Of a DNA stretch of 31,011 bases, positions 29,468-31,011 are shown piece by piece (position 1 is the stretch's first letter; each line of letters opens with the position of its first letter). The notes under the pieces are model-generated. The model made no database searches, was not told the DNA's origin, and worked only from the letters and a program-made list of their open reading frames with translations. The stretch lies in the IMG/VR virus record IMGVR_UViG_3300025645_000297, positions 1-31,011 of that record. The stretch is one strand, 5' to 3'. The position numbers and the translations under genes were made by a program. This stretch comes from a virus.

Positions 29468-29694
29468 TGACAGGATACAAATACACAACAGAGCAAGAGG
29501 CTATTGATGCACGTAAACAATGTGCTGATTATTATGGTTTACCTAAAACGCCAGAGGATACAACTTTGTATTGGGTAGATTATAACAAAGCAGAATTAGA
29601 CACGCCTATATTTTGGTATATTACTTTTGATGAAAGTATAGAAGCTATATTAGGCACACCAACAACATTTAACGTAACACAAGAAGAATTATGA
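29467..29694 (+). CDS. Small tail-fibre-associated protein (75 aa)
   Basis: Overlaps the fibre gene's stop by one base. The 75 residues (MTGYKYTTEQEAIDARKQCA, DYYGLPKTPEDTTLYWVDYN, end NVTQEEL) look like the small proteins found behind fibre genes in Bacteroidota phages, possibly a fibre assembly factor; I recognise no established family name. Its stop overlaps the next start. Confidence 0.55.
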   Translation: MTGYKYTTEQEAIDARKQCADYYGLPKTPEDTTLYWVDYNKAELDTPIFWYITFDESIEAILGTPTTFNVTQEEL

Positions 29695-29897
29695 AATCAA
29701 TAAAGAACCCAGAACAAACAACGTATTTCATTTGTAGAGAAGATGAAACTTACACAATCGTAGCACACGGTAGCGTAGAGCCTAATCAAACAATGAACAC
29801 AGGTCAACCAATAGTAGATACCTATTTAGACAAAGCTGAATGGGAAGCTAAGCTATTAGAGGGTGGCATAACAATAGAAGAAAATGAAGAACTATGA
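29691..29897 (+). CDS. Hypothetical protein (68 aa)
   Basis: The 68-residue protein (MKSIKNPEQTTYFICREDET, then WEAKLLEGGITIEENEEL) overlaps both neighbours by 4 bp. The single Cys and beta-type middle give no clue to function. Its close coupling with the fibre and secreted-protein genes suggests an accessory role in the tail-end region. Confidence 0.55.
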   Translation: MKSIKNPEQTTYFICREDETYTIVAHGSVEPNQTMNTGQPIVDTYLDKAEWEAKLLEGGITIEENEEL

Positions 29898-30262
29898 GAA
29901 TTTTAGTTTTATTTTTGTTACTATCGTTTAGCGTTAACGCACAAGAAAGTGGCTTAGGTTGGATGTTTATTAACACCAACACTATTAAGGCAGATAAGCA
30001 AGAGCATTTTGCGGGTGGCTTTTATCTAGGAATGAGCGCATATTCGTTAACGTTAGGAAACACAGATGGTAATAGAAAAAAAGCAAAGTTTTGGGGAATA
30101 GTTACACCGATATTAGTAGGCACGTTAAAAGAGTTAAGCGATAGCAGAAGCGGTGGTACTGGTTTTGATTGGGCAGACTTAGGTTATACAGCAGGTGGTG
30201 GCATAGTTGCTACATATACATTTGATTTTTTAAGACAAAGACATAAGCGCAGGAATAAGTGA
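29894..30262 (+). CDS. Secreted or membrane-linked protein with a YfiM/DUF2279-like core (122 aa)
   Basis: The start MRILVLFLLLSFSVNAQES is a Sec signal peptide with likely cleavage after A16 (NA|Q); there is no lipobox cysteine. The mature part has DKQEHFAGGFYLG (34-46), KELSDSRSGGTGFDWADLGY (79-98) and GGGIVATYTF, a pattern like YfiM/DUF2279 periplasmic proteins, and a basic tail. It could act in the periplasm, perhaps as spanin-like or envelope factor; this is inference. Overlaps neighbours by 4 bp on each side. Confidence 0.6.
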   Translation: MRILVLFLLLSFSVNAQESGLGWMFINTNTIKADKQEHFAGGFYLGMSAYSLTLGNTDGNRKKAKFWGIVTPILVGTLKELSDSRSGGTGFDWADLGYTAGGGIVATYTFDFLRQRHKRRNK

Positions 30263-30795
30263 AGTATTTAATACTATTTATATCGCTATCACTTAATGCA
30301 CAGTTGGAAAGCGATTGGAATGCTACTGAAATATTACAAGATATGGCAGTTAGTTGGTCAGTTGGTAATGGTTGTTTAGAAGCGAATAATAAAGTAGTTA
30401 AGACAAACAACCTAGAGCTTAATGGTAACACGCTTGAAATTATGGACGCTACTATACAAGTATTTGGTCAACTTACTAATTACGGTGTAGAGATTGAAAC
30501 AACAAATGAGCTTATAAAATACGCTTGTAATAGTTCGGAATTAATTATTTATAGTGAGATATTAAACACAGAAAATAGTGTCTTAGAAACGTTTAAATTG
30601 TACCCTAACCCAACAAGTAACAAAATAAACATAAAAGGTACATTTGATTATTATACTATTTATAATATTAACGGTAAATTAGTTGCTAAAGGTGTAGATA
30701 ATGTTATAAATGTTGATTTATTACAAAACGGTTTATATTTTGTATTATTAATAGAAGAAAACAGAAAGCAAATTTTAAAATTTATAAAAAAATGA
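30259..30795 (+). CDS. Secreted protein with a Type IX secretion (Por) C-terminal sorting domain
   Basis: A GTG start overlapping the previous stop gives 178 residues: MKYLILFISLSLNAQ is a signal peptide (cut likely after A14), followed by a beta-rich cargo (DWNATEILQDMAVSWSVGNG, then repeated beta strands to about 110). The last 67 residues are a typical T9SS type A sorting domain: FKLYPNPTSNKINI (112-125), YYTIYNINGKLVAKG, and LLQNGLYFVLLIEENRKQIL. Such tails send Bacteroidota proteins across the outer membrane, often to attach to the surface. A phage gene carrying one suggests the phage remodels or guards the host surface. Confidence 0.75.
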   Translation: MKYLILFISLSLNAQLESDWNATEILQDMAVSWSVGNGCLEANNKVVKTNNLELNGNTLEIMDATIQVFGQLTNYGVEIETTNELIKYACNSSELIIYSEILNTENSVLETFKLYPNPTSNKINIKGTFDYYTIYNINGKLVAKGVDNVINVDLLQNGLYFVLLIEENRKQILKFIKK

Positions 30796-30992
30796 TAGGT
30801 ATTATCTTAGATTTTATTGGTAAATGTAACGAAAACAACATTACACCAAGTGAAAAGCATATAGATGCTTATTTAAACGTAATAAATAGGTTAGATTTAA
30901 GAGATAACTTAATTAAATTTTGCTTTTATAATTGGGAAGAAAGAAATAATACTAACTTTATAAATAGATTGATTGATGTTAAGTTTCATTAA
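30792..30992 (+). CDS. Hypothetical protein (66 aa) at the window's right end
   Basis: Overlaps the T9SS-tagged gene by 4 bp (ATGA). The 66 residues are helical (MIGIILDFIGKCNENNITPS, INRLDLRDNLIKFCFYNWEE, end NRLIDVKFH). No signal peptide beyond a weak hydrophobic start, no family recognised. Only 19 bp remain to the window edge, holding no visible feature. Lysis genes are not seen in the window. Confidence 0.55.
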   Translation: MIGIILDFIGKCNENNITPSEKHIDAYLNVINRLDLRDNLIKFCFYNWEERNNTNFINRLIDVKFH

Positions 30993-31011
30993 GCCATATA
31001 TTCCAGAAATA

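Overview
This window looks like part of the genome of a tailed phage or prophage of a Bacteroidota host, most likely a flavobacterium. The DNA is very AT-rich. Several promoters carry the Bacteroidetes -7 box (TATATTTG) and Shine-Dalgarno sites are rare. One secreted protein ends in a Type IX secretion sorting domain, and the ssDNA-binding protein is of the Bacteroidota DUF3127 type. A tape-measure protein, a tail chaperone with a frameshift, a tail-tube-like protein and no visible contractile sheath suggest a siphovirus. No integrase, lysin/holin or tRNA is visible. Both ends look cut, the left one inside a gene, so whether the element is lytic, temperate or circularly permuted cannot be decided here. 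Family assignments rest on reading motifs by eye and on remembered family features, not on database searches.

Layout. (1) 1-1356: the tail of an unknown gene and a calcineurin-like metallophosphoesterase. (2) 1390-4497, minus strand: seven genes bounded by two small HTH proteins. The centre is a 462-aa glycosyltransferase resembling the TET-associated (TAGT/GREB1-like) DNA-modification family. A 41-bp repeated leader and an attC-like hairpin lie between the genes. (3) 4498-4595: divergent promoters. (4) 4596-8324, plus strand: early genes. These are five tiny ORFs, a possible recombination protein, a GIY-YIG homing endonuclease, a DUF3127 SSB, an HNH-type protein and a RusA resolvase. (5) 8325-8542: a terminator, a -7 box and a leader whose helices are mutually exclusive in the way of an attenuator. 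(6) 8543-11828: the replication operon, with a winged-helix initiator, a RepA-like ATPase, a DnaA-domain-IV-like protein and a small sigma factor. (7) 11815-13898: packaging genes. (8) 13906-21529: tail chaperone, neck, baseplate and tape-measure genes. (9) 21622-24608: prohead protease, scaffold, major capsid and tail tube. (10) 24612-30992: portal, connector, repeat-rich tail fibre, two secreted proteins and a final small ORF.

How it may work. The divergent promoters probably set the choice between the minus-strand module and early genes. The early and replication genes supply recombination and initiation functions, and the sigma factor at their end may switch on the structural genes. Four structural units are preceded by the same unusual motif, ACARAAR-N10-TGTAWWAT, with identical spacing, and three of the four follow an intrinsic terminator. 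This is a plausible late promoter for the phage sigma factor, and I consider it the most novel pattern here. Other highlights are the base-modification-type glycosyltransferase with no visible partner, the T9SS-tagged phage protein, the dual-coding frameshift region in the tail chaperone, and two promoter-terminator units without ORFs.
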